Assembly (NCBI GenBank): GCA_944472135.2 | Contig: OX235262.1 | Location: forward strand, 81,690,903-81,754,902 | Source: Trichobilharzia regenti | Lineage: Eukaryota; Platyhelminthes; Trematoda; Strigeidida; Schistosomatidae | Reading direction: 5' to 3' | Length of the DNA stretch: 64,000 bases | In this document: piece after piece, positions 1 through 13,500 of the stretch | How positions within the stretch are numbered: the stretch's first letter is position 1 | How the letters are laid out: each line of letters begins with the position of its first letter | Notes under the pieces: generated by a model | The model's input: only the letters and a program-made list of their open reading frames with translations | What the model was told of the DNA's origin: nothing | Database searches by the model: none | Program-made: the position numbers and the translations under genes

Positions 1-1464
1 TACCATGGTAAATTAAGAGTCACGACCATCTCCTTTTGTATACAGAGAGCTGGTTTATAAATTCGAATTGCACAAGCCTCTGCAATTGCAAGCATCTTCT
101 TGTTTCTTTGTTTGCTGACAATGGTAAATGACTTGACTGCGTCGATATCATGTCCGTAATCTACAAGATGTTTTGTTATTGAGGATTTTGGCACTTTGAA
201 CTCAGCTGTTTTCAACCATTTTGGCAAATGCTCCATCATGTGAGTAGACAATCGCCTTTCCGTACGACCTATGTATTTGCTGCCACAAACACACTCAAAT
301 TGATATATGCACTTTGAAGTGTCGAGGATTGGCGACTGGTCTTTCCCAGATTGTTGAAGCACTCGCTTGGTGGTGTTAAGGATAACAAGTTTTGCAGCAT
401 AATAAGTTCTCTTGATGGCTTTGTCGAGTCTTCGTTTCACTACTTCTTGTACGTCATCTCCTTTGAACGGCAAATTGATATAGACAGGTTTCTTTGGAAC
501 TGTTTGAATTGTTTTGCAGGGGGTAGTTTCTTTAGAGTATTTATTAATGAACTTCTCAGGATATCCATTCTTAGATAAAATATCCTTCAGAGATTTTATT
601 TCCTGTTCAATAGTACTGTCAGAACACATTTTTCGTGCTCTATTGAACAGTGTTCTGACTAGGTTCTTTTTGTACTGGATTGGGACAAAGCTCTTGAAAT
701 GCATGTACTGTCCTGTCCATGAAGACTTTCTAAATATAGATCTTTCGATTGTGCCATCATTCATTTTGGCTAGAAAAACGTCTAGGAATTTCATAGTATC
801 GTTTTCCTCGTGTTCTACTGTGAAAATGAGATTTGGATGGCATGAATTGAATTTTATCAACATGTCTTCCGCTTTTGATCTGCTTTCATAGACAATAAAA
901 ATGTCATCAACATATCTTAGGTATACATCCGTTTCTTGTATATGTTGCTGCAAAGCACCGGTTTCTAGGCGTGACAAGAATAAGTCGGCGAAAAGTGGTC
1001 CCAAAGGGCTTCCCATTGCGACACCATCAACTTGACGGAACAGACGCCCGTTGAATTGGAATTGGACATTTTTAGTACATAAAAGTAGTAATTTCCTCAA
1101 TTCCGATGTTGGAATGGGTATGTGTTCAGCTTCTTTACATATGAAGTCGATAGTCTCAACGACTGGCACATTTGTGAAAAGGGAGGTAACATCGAAAGAG
1201 ACCAAATGCTTATCGGATACATTGAAATCTTTAATTTGATTGACAAATTGAAATGAATCAGAGACTATATGTGTTCCGAAACGTTTCAGCAATGGCTGCA
1301 ACAGTTCACATAACCACTGTGCTAGTCTGTGGTATGGTGAGTTTATCATAGAGAGTATGGGTCTTAACGGCGCTCCTGGTTTGTGTATTTTTACGCGTCC
1401 GTATAGTTTTGGGATTTGTGACCCAATCGGTTTGATATTTCTATATGTGATATGTGATATCTAA
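1..1464 (-). mobile_element. Penelope-like element, RT plus GIY-YIG ORF, runs off left edge
   Basis: A single reading frame stays open on the minus strand from a TAG near 1464 down to position 1 with no stop, so it continues outside the window. In order it shows an RT entry motif (YGRVKIHKPGAPLRPI), motif A (LVSFDVTSLFTNVP), motif B (FRQVDGVAMGSPLGPL), the catalytic YLRYVDDIFI, and a C-terminal GIY-YIG nuclease (YQFECVCGSKYIGRTERR), ending near LNLPW at the edge. RT followed by GIY-YIG is the signature of Penelope-like retroelements. Upstream, to about 1565, another frame looks RT-like (TKVSKFHSDTTTIDHL), so a frameshift near the TATGTGATATGTGATAT repeat at 1443-1460 probably broke an originally longer ORF. 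It lies in the last visible GALNT intron, on the same strand as the gene. Confidence 0.9.
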
Positions 1465-1565
1465 ATGATCAATAGTTGTTGTATCAGAATGGAATTTGGA
1501 CACTTTGGTAAAGTATAATCCCATTATAGAATACTTGTGTTTGATGAAAACAGGCGACGATACAG

Positions 1566-2497
1566 GATTATTTACTGATGACGTTCAGAGCAAAATTTAT
1601 CGCCTGTAGTCATATCAAGGAACTCACAGAACTTACAAACCTTATTGATATAATTCCACTGCCTTTCAGACAAAAACCCAGAAACCTAAAGGCATTCAGT
1701 GACAGCCAGTCCACAATAAGGTGAAACAGAGTTAAAGGACTAGAGAGTAACACAGGTTCATCGATCACTGAATTTTCGGTCATCGAATCTACATCCAACT
1801 CATGAAATAACAATGACTCGATGCCAATATCAGTGATATACAAAATATTACTACCAATAGAAATAAAAGATAAGAAGTAATGGAATTATGTGAACAAAGT
1901 TTAGACGTTCATGTCTTGTCAGAGTCTTGGAGAGATTATAAACAATAAATTGTACTTGAAACGCCATCAGTAAATAATACTGTATCACTGAATGTTATGT
2001 ATCAAGTCAAATTATTCTATGATGGATATGTATATATTATTGTATGTGATAAAAATCATACACGTCATAGATGATAACGCTTTTTAACACTTATTACAAT
2101 TAGTTTCACACAATGACACTCATCAAACTCCAGAAATCATCTAATCATGCTCATTTTGCATCAAATTGTTGCATATCATACAGACATTTATTCCAAAAAT
2201 AAATCAATGTGACAGTTGTTTTTATTTTTTGTTCGTTTCAAATTACAATTTAGTTCAGAGTTTAAGGTCATATAATGAATTCAACAGATCAAACTTGTCA
2301 CCAGTTATCAAGTTCGACTACATTTCACTTAGTCACTATGTAGACTTCATTGCAAACCAATATCAGCTAGGCAGTCAGTGAAAACCAAGCACCACTGGAT
2401 AGCTATTCACTTCTATTTTAGGAATCTTCATCAGTGTGCACCCATCGGTAGTGCTATGTTACGAAGTGTCCAAACTGGAATTCACAGGTCCCTGAAT
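1566..2497. other. AT-rich intronic sequence, nothing recognised
   Basis: No coding pattern, tRNA-like box or terminal repeat was recognised here. The stretch lies in the GALNT intron beyond exon 6. The short minus-strand frame at 1610-1843 has no family resemblance. Confidence 0.5.
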
Positions 2498-2665
2498 TCC
2501 TATCCAAGTGGTTGAATGTCCAACGAGCTTGGTTGGCCTCGTAGCCTGAAGGTCCCGCGTTCGATCTCAAGTGTGGTCATAGGCACTCATTTCTGAAGAA
2601 TTACAAACTACGGTGAAGCACAGACCTGAAGCTCCTTGTTTTCCCTAATTTCTGACGCAGTGTAC
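2498..2665 (+). repeat. tRNA-headed SINE-like copy
   Basis: The plus strand has a polymerase III A-box-like TGGTTGAATG near 2509 and a B-box-like GCGTTCGATCTC near 2568, at tRNA-like spacing, followed by a short body ending GAAGCTCCTTG. This is a tRNA-derived head rather than a tRNA gene: no full cloverleaf can be drawn. Ends are approximate. The family link to the other SINEs in the window is inferred from the head only. Confidence 0.55.
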
Positions 2666-4435
2666 ATTGAAACTATCAGTTTACTCATCTCAAACTGCTT
2701 CATTTATCATTAATCGAAACAAATAAATTGCATACACTATACAATAAAATACAGTTCAGAGAATGAATAATGACTGAATCACCAACGATAAATTGTTCAC
2801 AATTAATCGAAAAAATAATTATGGTTATTAGGATGTTATAAATTTGTGAATACTGATCAAGGAGATGTTAGAGAAAAAAAGAATAATAAGACACATTCAA
2901 TAAAATGACATCTCAAATGGTTCATTCAACGCCTATTCTATTCTTTCTAACTGACAAACATGAATTCAAACAAAATAATTTTTTAAGAAGTGAGGATGAA
3001 TTAATATGATGAATTAAGTGAAGTGGAACAACAATGAACACACAGTTTAGTTTTCAGACAACGTGGAGAAGAAAGGAGCTCTGTCCATTATCGGGTATAA
3101 TCAGGATAACCAAATTTTACCATCCTGTATCCACGTTAAAACAATATCTGACCTGGTGAGTACCTCTCAACAAGAGCAAAGGCATACATGAATATTGTAG
3201 AGTTAAACCTCACCACTCTACATCAAAATCAATCAAACCTTTTGTTGAAAGTGAGTTGTCACACTTTATGTGACGGATACACTACTATCGTTAACCACTA
3301 AACGAAACTTTAAAATGGATGGCCTAATAGCTTGAAATTACTAAAATATGTACAGGTCACGGATGCATGGAATCCAGTCTCATGGTTTAGTAAATCTATG
3401 ATCTATAGTTCTAAAAATATCAATTGTTCGAAATAACTGAGTGTTCTTTGAATGAGACGTTAAGTGTGACCTAGTGTTACCAAAAAGGTAAGCGAAATCT
3501 CCTCATGTATTTTGAACAAAAGAGATCATCCTTTATAAAAATCACTGGAAAATAACAGTTTTAACTCCAAATTCTATTCTAACTGACACTCACTAACTTA
3601 AATGCCACGTAACTCAGATAACCCGTATTTCACTGTCCCACTAAAACATTCAATCTGCATATAATTTCACAGTTATCACATTTTATAAATTGTATAGGTG
3701 GACAGCCGACACAAACAACTAACATCTCAGTTTGCCATAAAAGTCCCTAACTTGACCAAAGGGTGAAACGGCTTGGAACCTCAAGAGAAACATAAATAGC
3801 ATCAGGATCGCCCCCACACCACAAATACCTAGTTAATGACAACTGGAAATCACAAAACTTAAATTCAAGACTTCCTCCTTACTGATTTATGATGTCTCGT
3901 ACACTTCACATCTAGTCTTATCGACACATTTGTATAAATATTAGAAGACTTATGTCGCAACTTAAAATAAACACTAGGTGCTCACGAACACTTAACAGTT
4001 GAATGAACTTAAAGCGGTGACAGTAACCAGAATGAATCGATATTTAGTATGGTTTTGAAGTTCGATGATAACCACCTGAGCGCAATGCATAGTATCGTGA
4101 AACATTCGCCGATCGTTTAACGGTACAGTGCTTCTCAGCAACACACAACGTCCGGGCTCGTTTCCCAGCTGGTAGCTTGCGATTAAAGGGGGATACCGTC
4201 AGTTTTTCGAATGTATGCTATGGCATAGTGAATACTTAACTCCGTTTTTGTTAGAACATATATATACAGACAGAGAGAATAGCTGGTAGCAAAAATCAAC
4301 GCGAGTGAAAGATCATAACATACTACGAGATCGCAATACTGAATGGTAGAGACTTTAGGATTAGATTTTAGTGCAAAAATACATGAGATGTATATCACTT
4401 CAAAATACATGGAAATTTGAATTTGGTTTGATAGG
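2666..4435. other. intronic sequence with no supported gene
   Basis: AT-rich sequence without a supported ORF. A weak tRNA-like patch (GGCTCGTTTCCC near 4154) may be an eroded SINE head, but its A box is poor. No GALNT exon was found here; the next exon after 5497 must lie left of the window. Confidence 0.4.
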
Positions 4436-5090
4436 TTGGCTTGGTCAAAGGCCCCCAAGGAAAGTACAAAGAAATTCGCCTTACCATATATAAAGGATAT
4501 CTCAGAAATCACTACAAGACTCTTCAAACATTTAGGAATCGATGTCGTACACAAACCGAAAAAGTCACTTCACTCAATTCTATGTCAACCAAAAGACTCA
4601 ACAGCGAAAGATGATAAAACCAACATCATCTACAAAATAAATTGTAACAACTGAGAAAAACACTACATTGGCCAAAGTGGACGTCCCCTTCGTCTTTGTA
4701 TCCACGATCATAAGCTAGCTGTCAAAAGACATGATATCCACTCCCTAGCTCATATCACTACATACAGACATCCACGGACATCAATTCGACAGGGACAACC
4801 AGCGTTCAAATATTAGACAGAGGAAACAACAAGAATGCTAGCCAGAGAATTTTTAGAAGCTTGGCATTCCAGTGAATCATCAATCAATAGATACATTGAG
4901 ACAGACAAAATTTATCAACCGATAAGAAAGAAACTTCACACACAAAGGGTCAAAGTTAAAGCCAAAGAAACAATCAGTTACAATACAAGTAACCTAGAAG
5001 GTGTGAAAACACACACAAACAACCAACCACGTCCGAGGTCACCGACCAACAGAGAGATGAATAATAAACTCGTGGAGGAATCTTAAAGCT
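4436..5090 (+). mobile_element. Penelope-like element remnant (GIY-YIG end)
   Basis: The plus-strand translation reads DKTNIIYKINCNN, a TGA stop, then EKHYIGQSGRPLRLCIHDHK, which is the GIY-YIG nuclease region of a Penelope-like element (IYKI...C...YIGQSGR). After a second in-frame stop near 4815 the C-terminal tail (REFLEAWHSSESSINRY) continues to about 5084. The RT domain is absent, so this is an eroded 3' part. It differs clearly in sequence from the Penelope copies at 1-1464 and 42700-44083 and represents a different lineage. Confidence 0.8.
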
Positions 5091-5110
5091 CACTTCAACA
5101 GACTGAAGTA

Positions 5111-5152
5111 TGCGCTGAAGATGTCGCCTAGTAGGGCGATGAAAGCTTCGCA
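5111..5152 (+). ncRNA. hammerhead-ribozyme-like motif, probably degenerate
   Basis: Directly 3' of the Penelope remnant, same strand. Stem I would be TGCG 5111-5114 with CGCA 5149-5152. The invariant CTGAAGA (CUGANGA) is at 5115-5121. Stem II would be GTCGCC 5123-5128 with GGCGAT 5135-5140 around a 6-nt loop. GAAA is at 5141-5144. The palindrome AGCT at 5144-5147 could form a minimal stem III by dimerisation, followed by T as the cleavage-site base. Penelope-like elements are known to carry hammerheads with such minimal stem III. One unpaired T at 5122 interrupts the base of stem II, so activity is doubtful. Confidence 0.45.
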
Positions 5153-5199
5153 AATTAACCATCAAGCTAACAGAACACGACCACATCAAAAGCAGTGAT

Positions 5200-5370
5200 G
5201 ATTATTTTTACAATATGTGGTTGCTATGCTCATGCCAAACCTTCCCTCTTTAGCAGTCTTATTAGTGGCTTACCGAAGTATAGGAGTGTGGCGGCTGGGG
5301 ATCGAACTCCTGACCACCTTATTGGTCGGCGAGAACTCTACCAGTGTGCCACCGACGCACGTATAATAAA
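5200..5370 (-). repeat. tRNA-headed SINE, 3'-truncated
   Basis: Read on the minus strand, the head has A-box TGGCACACTGGT and B-box GAGTTCGATCCCC. The body that follows (AAAGAGGGAAGGTTTGGCAT ... CATAGCAACCAC) resembles the 5' leader of the RTE element at 29686-32931. The RTE-like 3' tail present in the copies near 10.1 and 11.3 kb is missing here. The copy abuts the Penelope/hammerhead remnant. Confidence 0.7.
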
Positions 5371-5496
5371 TAGAATAGAATAATTTCATCACATTTTCAA
5401 TAGATTGTCGCAAAACGAGATGCAGGAATTCACTTTCGAACAATCTTAGCAATATCAAACAGTTCTTAAATGCGGAATGAAACACCAATCACTTAC

Positions 5497-5710
5497 CTGA
5501 CAGGTGAATATGGTGCACCAGGTCTATTTTTGTCACGTTGAGTCTGTTCATGCCAACGAAATGTTAAACCCCAATCAAAACCGCCAACTTGAACATCTCT
5601 AGGTTTAGATGTATAAACTTTTAAATCTTTATCGTTTATTGTTGATATCACAGGAACAACAACAATTGACGAATTATAAGCAATACGCTCTAAAAGTGGT
5701 TCAAGCCAAC
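5497..5710 (-). CDS. GALNT exon 6 (Gal/GalNAc-T motif)
   Basis: Encodes [20 protein letters not shown]...[14 protein letters not shown]...[18 protein letters not shown] is the Gal/GalNAc-transferase motif. Acceptor TTGCAG|GTTGG, donor GTCAG|GTAAGT. The following exon (expected to carry the WGGENLE-type motif) is not present in 1-5496. Confidence 0.92.
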
Positions 5711-8700
5711 CTGCAAGAAACAATAATACACAATTAATTCTGATTGTCTGAGCAGTTAAACAGGTGGAAAATCGATAAAAAGAAAACAATGTTGACAGTA
5801 CAGGATATAGTCAACTTAGACCTGAGTATCCTAGTTGTAGAACTAATTTTCTGAGCAATACAGTTTCGAAATCAAACAACAATCTTCATTAAAGTATGTG
5901 ATCACTGTCCATCTAAACAAAATGCATGAGAAAACGCAATCAAGAATATTATCCGCTAATATCCGACGTGGACAGGCAGAAAGTACCAACTACCCACACG
6001 CGTCTATCAGTACCTGGAACTCATTCATTCGACATTTGCCAACCACATTCCATTCACCACAGTAAAATAAACAACAACCTTCCACTACGAATATTCCTCC
6101 AGTTGCAACACTGTCAGCACTGCTATCGTCTCAAGCTAACGACTCCTGAACACAGATACCAATGGCGAACCAGATTACTTGCAACTGAAGTATGCTACAC
6201 CATAGTACCACAATATATTCTGCACATTTAATATAAAGAGGACTGTCATGAGACAACTGATTTGAACTATCCACCACACATATCCCCTTCAGAGTTATCT
6301 TCTCAATGTCACCAAAAGCCAACATTATAAAAAAGTGATACTGAAAGTGGTCAAACTTGTCTAAACCTATGGATGGCTAAGGACAGTAAACTCTGAATTT
6401 ACTCCAGATGTATTTGCATACAGCTTTCAGAATGTCCAAATATTCGTATAGCATTATCTCTTACATCAGGAAGTATATTCTGCATGTCACAGTCTATTCC
6501 ACAAACTACAAGGTGGTTTCACCAACACAATTACGTGAAGAGAACGAGCCTTAGCTTCAGTCAAAAATACACTTCCACCATTCAATATCTGCGTCGTCTA
6601 ACAGAATTAGACAGTTAGAAATGGATAAACTTCTATGTGTAGTTGTGTACAATTACAAGACTAGACGTACATTGCAAAAATATCACTTCGAATTACCATG
6701 GATTTTATAAATACTGTAACTGTACTACGACACAGCCTAATTGTCATCCTTCTTCGTCTTTCAAAGCGCGGCTTTACAACGCATTAGCCAACTACTAAAC
6801 AATATCCTAAACATTGGAAATATCATTTAATATGGTGTATTTCTTATTATTATGAATGAACAATAATAATCATAATAATAATAACAATAAAAGAAAGAAC
6901 TGCTTAAAGTAAAAGAAGGTATGAGAAATGCACAATTCCACGTCACCATCATTATCATCAGTATAGAAAACTTGTTAATAATTCAGTATCTAGAGCTGAA
7001 TGACAATTAAAGGAGTAAACCAAAAATTAGAAGTTCTTTCTTTTCATACAACAGATGGTAGATACATAACTCACAAGACAATGCACACCACAATCAGATT
7101 AGACGAAAAGTCTTCATTCCGTAAATACTCAATTGATTTACAAGTGTACAGTTGACCAATAAACAAGACATAGTAATAATAATAATAATAATTGTAATAC
7201 ATAATGAAATATTATTGTTCTATGCGGGTCAATAGAAGTTGAAAGCCTAATTCACTCATTCACTCATTCATTCATTCATTCATTGAAACTAGAAGTATTG
7301 ATTACTTACTGAACGATAGAGATAGTTTCTTTACATTTTCGTATCTATACACGACTTAACCATTGAACATTGAATGTAATCTTTTCAAACAAAAATGTAG
7401 TTGAACCTATTTGAAGATAACTAACCAACCAAGAATAATATGCATCAGTGAGTATAGACAGGAGAAATCTAAAAGAAATCGCCTATTTCATTTATAAAGA
7501 CGGTATTATTTCAATTACAGAAGGCACAGATGAGGTTATCAATACCTATAAGGATCAGGAAATCAAGACAGACAAATAATCTGAAATCAATGTGGCAATC
7601 TAATGCACTCAGTACAAGCAACACAAATGTTTAGCCAGCCAGTTCTTCTGTATAGGTGAGAAACTTGGCGCATCACCAAAATCATTTTCAAGAGGCTGCT
7701 GCAGAATTCTTTTATTTATTCTTGCTTTTGCTGGTTCCATACTGAAGATCAGATGGCTAGAGTGGATTAGCGACAAAAAATTCTGAGAGAGAGCCGATCA
7801 AAAGCCTGTTGCTTAGGAAAGACGTCAAAGAAAATGGAGATGGATTGGACACACATTGAGGAGACCATTGGGTGACACAGTGAATCAGGCCCTCAAATTG
7901 AACCCAAATGGTAAACAATGAGTTGGGCATCTGAGTGTGATATGGAGGAAATAATGCGAGGAGAAAGTGAGAGACTAAGGGCAACCATGGAGACAGACAA
8001 AGAGGACTGCAGAGGGGAGGATGAGATGGCGATTTGCTGTTACAGCCTTATGCCCAACCCAAGGGAATAACAGTAATAATAATAATGATAGTCAAACATT
8101 ACTGTCAAAAGTCTCCTGTGTGCAATGTATTCGTGTGCTCGATTCTAAGACGATATTATAAATAAGTTCCGATTTCCTCATCTAACTGTCATCATTTAAT
8201 ACATGAAAAGTTAAATTCACTAGAAAGTTGTTAGTGATAACTTCATGATTTCCGTTCATAATACCTACTTAACACTACATATGAGACAGTATGAAGTCAT
8301 TCATACTCCAATGACTTATAACGAGGATCTTTACTTGATTTTTATCACGTAAATGCTCATTACATTGTACCCTTCCAATAAATCGGCTTCTAATAAACTT
8401 CACAACAGTAATCACAATCGCGAAGTCATTTTAACTGTGTTTGATCTTCCACTCACCCAAGTATCTTATACAAAATAATATAGTTCCACATTATGTGACA
8501 TTTATCTTAATTAAACTTCATCTTCACAGTCATCATACAGCTTGGTTATTGATTTCTTGATAGCTTTTTTTCTATTTATACGAAAATCTCTTATTTTAAA
8601 TAGGTTCAACTACATTTTTGTTTGAAAAGATTACATTCAATGTTCAATGGTTAAGTCGTGTATAGATACGAAAATGTAAAGAAACTATCTCTATCGTTCA

Positions 8701-10564
8701 GTAAGTAATCAATACTTCTAGTTTCAATGAATGAATGAATGAATGAGTGAATGAGTGAATTAGGCTTTCAACTTCTATTGACCCGCATAGAACAATAATA
8801 TTTCATTATGTATTACAATTATTATTATTATTATTACTATGTCTTGTTTATTGGTCAACTGTACACTTGTAAATCAATTGAGTATTTACGGAATGAAGAC
8901 TTTTCGTCTAATCTGATTGTGGTGTGCATTGTCTTGTGAGTTATGTATCTACCATCTGTTGTATGAAAAGAAAGAACTTCTAATTTTTGGTTTACTCCTT
9001 TAATTGTCATTCAGCTCTAGATACTGAATTATTAACAAGTTTTCTATACTGATGATAATGACGGTGACGTGGAATTGTGCATTTCTCATACCTTCTTTTA
9101 CTTTGAGCAGTTCTTTCTTTTATCGTTATTAGTATGATTATGATTATTATTGTTCATTCATAATAATAAGAAATACACCATATAAAAGGATATTTCCAAT
9201 GTTTAGGATATTGTTTAGTAGTTGGCTAATGCGTTGTAAAGCCGCGCTTTGAAAGACGAAGAAGGATGACAATTAGGCTGTGTAGTAGTACAGTTACAGT
9301 ATTTATAAAATCCATGGTAATTCGAAGTGATATTTTTGCAATGTACGTCTAGTCTTGTAATTGTACACAACTACACATAGAAGTTTATCCATTTCTAACT
9401 GTCTAATTCTGTTAGACGACGCAGATATTGAATGGTGGAAGTGTATTTTTGACTGAAGCATAGCCTTGTCGTTTTAGGTTAACCTTCTCTTCAACTAATT
9501 ATTTTGGTGATAGTGCTTCTGTGTGATTGAAGGACTTTGTACTGTAACCATTTAGAACAGACTTCACACCTACATCAACGGTTACGGTCGCTGCATGCTC
9601 AAGATCAGATGGCTGAAAACGGTCAGCATCAAGAGTTTCTGGGAGCGAAAGAACCAAGTACCTTGTGCCAAACAAATATGCAGAGAATCTACAAGGATTG
9701 AACGTATACTGAGGAGATCACTGAATGAAATCACGCTCGAAATAAGACATCGAGTGGAACCCGAATCTGAAATAAAGAGTTAAACGTGGATCGAAGAGCC
9801 ATATGGTTGGGATCGTGCCAGGAGGAGAGGATAGTTTATTTGAGATTGAAGAGACAGCTAAAAAATGGACTTTAGAGAGCACGATGAAATAGCGGTGTGC
9901 TGCTGTAGCTTTGTGTTCCACTGGCTAGCCAAAGTAATAATAATAACGCTATTAAGTGAAAAAATAATAGTTTCCATTTCACAAATTAAATGTTGCTCCT
10001 CATATGACTCAGAAACTAAGCTGGGCATTTAGACCTTAGCAAAAATACATAACACCTCAAGTCAATACATTTCAGAAAACCACACATAGAAGTAGGAAAA
10101 GCAGAAATGCAATAAAACTGCAACCAACCCAGATCCTTTTGCGTTCCGAGTGGAACATACGGCTTCAAGCTTCAGCTGTAAAGTTTCAGGAGCAGTGACG
10201 TATTTACGGGATGCAGTTGCTAGCCCCACGTTCAACCTTCCATCTTTGTCAGGGTTACAACCGACTGAGGTAAAGCAGTGCGCCGACTGGGGATCGAACC
10301 CCGGACCACACACATGGTTGGTAAGCAGCCTACTGCTGAACCACCGACGCACAGATGCACATAAGAGGCAGGCATTAAATGAAGATAATTGAAAATATCA
10401 AGAAAGTGATAATATATGCGCCAAAATGAAATTGACTACTCAGTATATCAGAGGATGAATCCATGACAAATGGTTAATTGCAATATATAGAAAGCCTATT
10501 CGAACAAAAACCAGCGGAGTGACATAAAGAAAACTTATCATGAAATAATAATCACTGGTTATGC

Positions 10565-10597
<33 letters not shown>

Positions 10598-13500
10598 GCA
10601 TAAAACAGACATGAATTATTTAACTGACTAGCTTAAATCGTAAATGAAACTTATTCAATTATCGACAGACTTTCATTTTTACTCTAATTACAGTCTGATT
10701 AGTATCCTTCCTTACATCTACTAATAAATAATACTAATAATAATATATAAACAAGACGTATTGTTATGACTTCATATTTTAAATTGACGAAGACAGAGAT
10801 AAAGTGTTCTTCACATGAATATAAACACAAAGCTGACTGGACTAGACTAGACTTACGATGCTGCAAGTAAACAGATATTTTGTAGACTGATGAATGATAA
10901 TTATTGTTACTACAGTCTACTGCAATGCACATGAATGAACATTGTTATATACAGATATTGTAAACTTTTAATGCACCTTAGAATACGACGTCTCAACTCA
11001 CAGATAAACAGAACAAGATAGCACACTGATACTTTCCTATACTTAGATTAGGATTTCTCTGGCTAACTCTTTGAAGTACTCGATGAAAACATTCAGGAAC
11101 AAAGGAAGTAATAAAAGAAGTTATTTGGTAGGAGGAGAAAATCAGTCAAAGGGAATCGCTAGACTGACGTTGTTACAATTCAGCTTTCTGACATCATTGA
11201 AAGTTTGGGAATCAAAACGAGTATTTGTGCATATATTAGTATTTAACTACAACTGATTACTATTTAATGCATCAGTGGTTCAACAGTAGAATGGTCGTCA
11301 ATTATTTAGGAGGTCAGGGTTCGATTCCCAGCTGGCTCACTCGTAAACATCGCCTAGTTGGAAGGATGACAGGGGAAGAGAGAGAGAGAGGGTTGGGAGT
11401 GACACTAGCAATGCCAGTCTGTAAAAGGGTCACCATAGCTACCGAAACTTCAAAGTTGAAGCTCTATGATGTTCCATTCGGAACGCACGGAATGGAAAAG
11501 AAAACTTGTATACCTTGATACTTATTTAAAACTAATTATTATTATTATTGCAACCACTTGTTGGCTTGCTTGCTTGTTTGCTGGCGGGTGGAATGTGCTA
11601 GGAAAAGTGAATCACTTAAATCCAAAGGTCAGTCAGATTTAATAATCGTATGTAAAAGAACAAGGGTATACCTGTAGTACATTCAATATGAGAGTCCAGA
11701 AATACAAGCACATCACCAGTACTATGCTCCGCGCCAAGCATTCGAGCTCTAATCAAACCTTCACGTTGTTTGGTACGGACAATTTTAACAACTTTCAGCA
11801 TATCCATATATTCCTCCAGTGCTTCTTTCAGATGAGCTGAAGTTTTCGCCAAAAAAACAACACAGAAAAAAATAATAAGAAAGATTGAATTAATAAAGCT
11901 TATCACAATATGGCTAATCCGTTCATAATAAATTGACGTAAACCGTAGTGTGTCCTGTGACATTTCAGTGTGTAAATCGTGGACAACATATGAGGATATC
12001 AATGTCCTGACTACATAATAACCTATTCAATACAGAACATTCTCTTAAGAAATGGTCGTACGACTGATGAATAGACTGATATTATCTAAACATGACAAAA
12101 AAATATGTCCTGACACTTCGGTCGATAATACAGACTAAAACGTTGGGATTAAAATCAAAAATTCAAAGGAGGTGAACCGTCCTACTGCCAATTAGAATAA
12201 GTAACTTTTCTATCATTATTATTATGAGTAACCCGAATAACCTAATATCAAATTGTGAAAAGAAAGTCTATTTATGCAAACAAAAATTAAACACTGAAAC
12301 AAGTGTACAAAAACACTCTAACACTCTTACGCACAGAAATAAATCAAAACTTACGTAGATCAGAAAAATCATCAACCAGTATAACTTCACGTAATAAATG
12401 TGCTGGAGATCGATCGATCACTGAATGTACAGAACGCAATAAAACTGACCAAGCTTCATTGTGAAAACAGATTATCACAGATGTAGACGGTAGATTTGGT
12501 GAGTATGTATCGACTCTACACCTAAATTTAACAACAGCAAAAATTAGAATCTATCCATGATGATAAATTGTAGAAAAAGAAAGCGAAACTTCTTTAAAAA
12601 AATGTATGAATCTGTTTTAGTATACCGAGAATCACATAATGTTAGCTAGTGAACTATATTCATTAACTTGATTAGAGATACGATTTGTTTGATGTTTGAC
12701 CACGGATTAACATCAGTTAGAGGACAATTCTATATTCACTCATTAAAACGTGTTAAATGCACATATTATCATCCTGCTTTCATTCAAACAGCTCCATGCA
12801 GTTTAGGATACACAGCAAAGACGGATCAACCATAGCACATATATACCCTTTGGAAAGACGATTGCAGGGAAGAACATTTCCCGCTGGACAAAGTGATCAA
12901 CTAGGTTGTACATTAATGTAGACATAGTAAACGAGTGAGAAAGCTACAGAACTATCCCCACTCAACAGTCAAAATATCAACAAATTGCAAATAGGGATTA
13001 AAGTATAATAATAAACACGAAGATCGGATGAAAACCAAATTGACTGACTGACTGACTGATTGGCTGGTTTCAACATAGAACTTTGCACCGATGTGCAACA
13101 GTTCGAGTCGCCACACTTCCCCCTCAGCACACACAAAGCCAGAGAAGAAAGTAAAAAGAAACGCAAAATAGAGACAGCAAACAGAGATATAAGGCAAAAA
13201 GAATAGTAATATCGAAGAACAATGTAGTTTCATTCGAAATTATAAGTCAAAAAGAAAGTGTGCATCTTCACCATTGAGAACGATTTTAAGCCATATCACC
13301 AATTGTCTCCAGCCATTGGTGTTTACCGTCCCGAGGACCCCAACCAGTCAGGCAGTCTACACCTCCCTACATGACTTAAACTAACTGTTGTGGATTTCAT
13401 TGACTGGTGCCATGTTTTGGTTTCACCACCGCTAGCCCTTTTCCAGCCTGACCCTATGTCGGCTAATACTGCCCGTCAAGGAAGGTGATGGCTAGGCGTA

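Noticed and set aside
1610..1843. 77-residue minus-strand frame
   Set aside because: No motif, no neighbour support, and it lies in a GALNT intron.
5300..5365. Functional tRNA genes at the tRNA-like sites (2.5, 5.3, 10.3, 11.3, 15.4 and 27.9 kb)
   Set aside because: A and B boxes are present but acceptor stems do not pair and most are joined to RTE-like bodies, so they are SINE heads or pseudogenes.
8700..8760. CRISPR-like short repeats (TGAA/ATTC runs)
   Set aside because: Simple tetranucleotide microsatellites in a eukaryotic intron; there are no spacers.
6554..9459. DNA transposon with terminal inverted repeats
   Set aside because: No target duplication and no transposase between the arms. 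The spacer holds only an RTE relic, so an inverted duplication is more likely.
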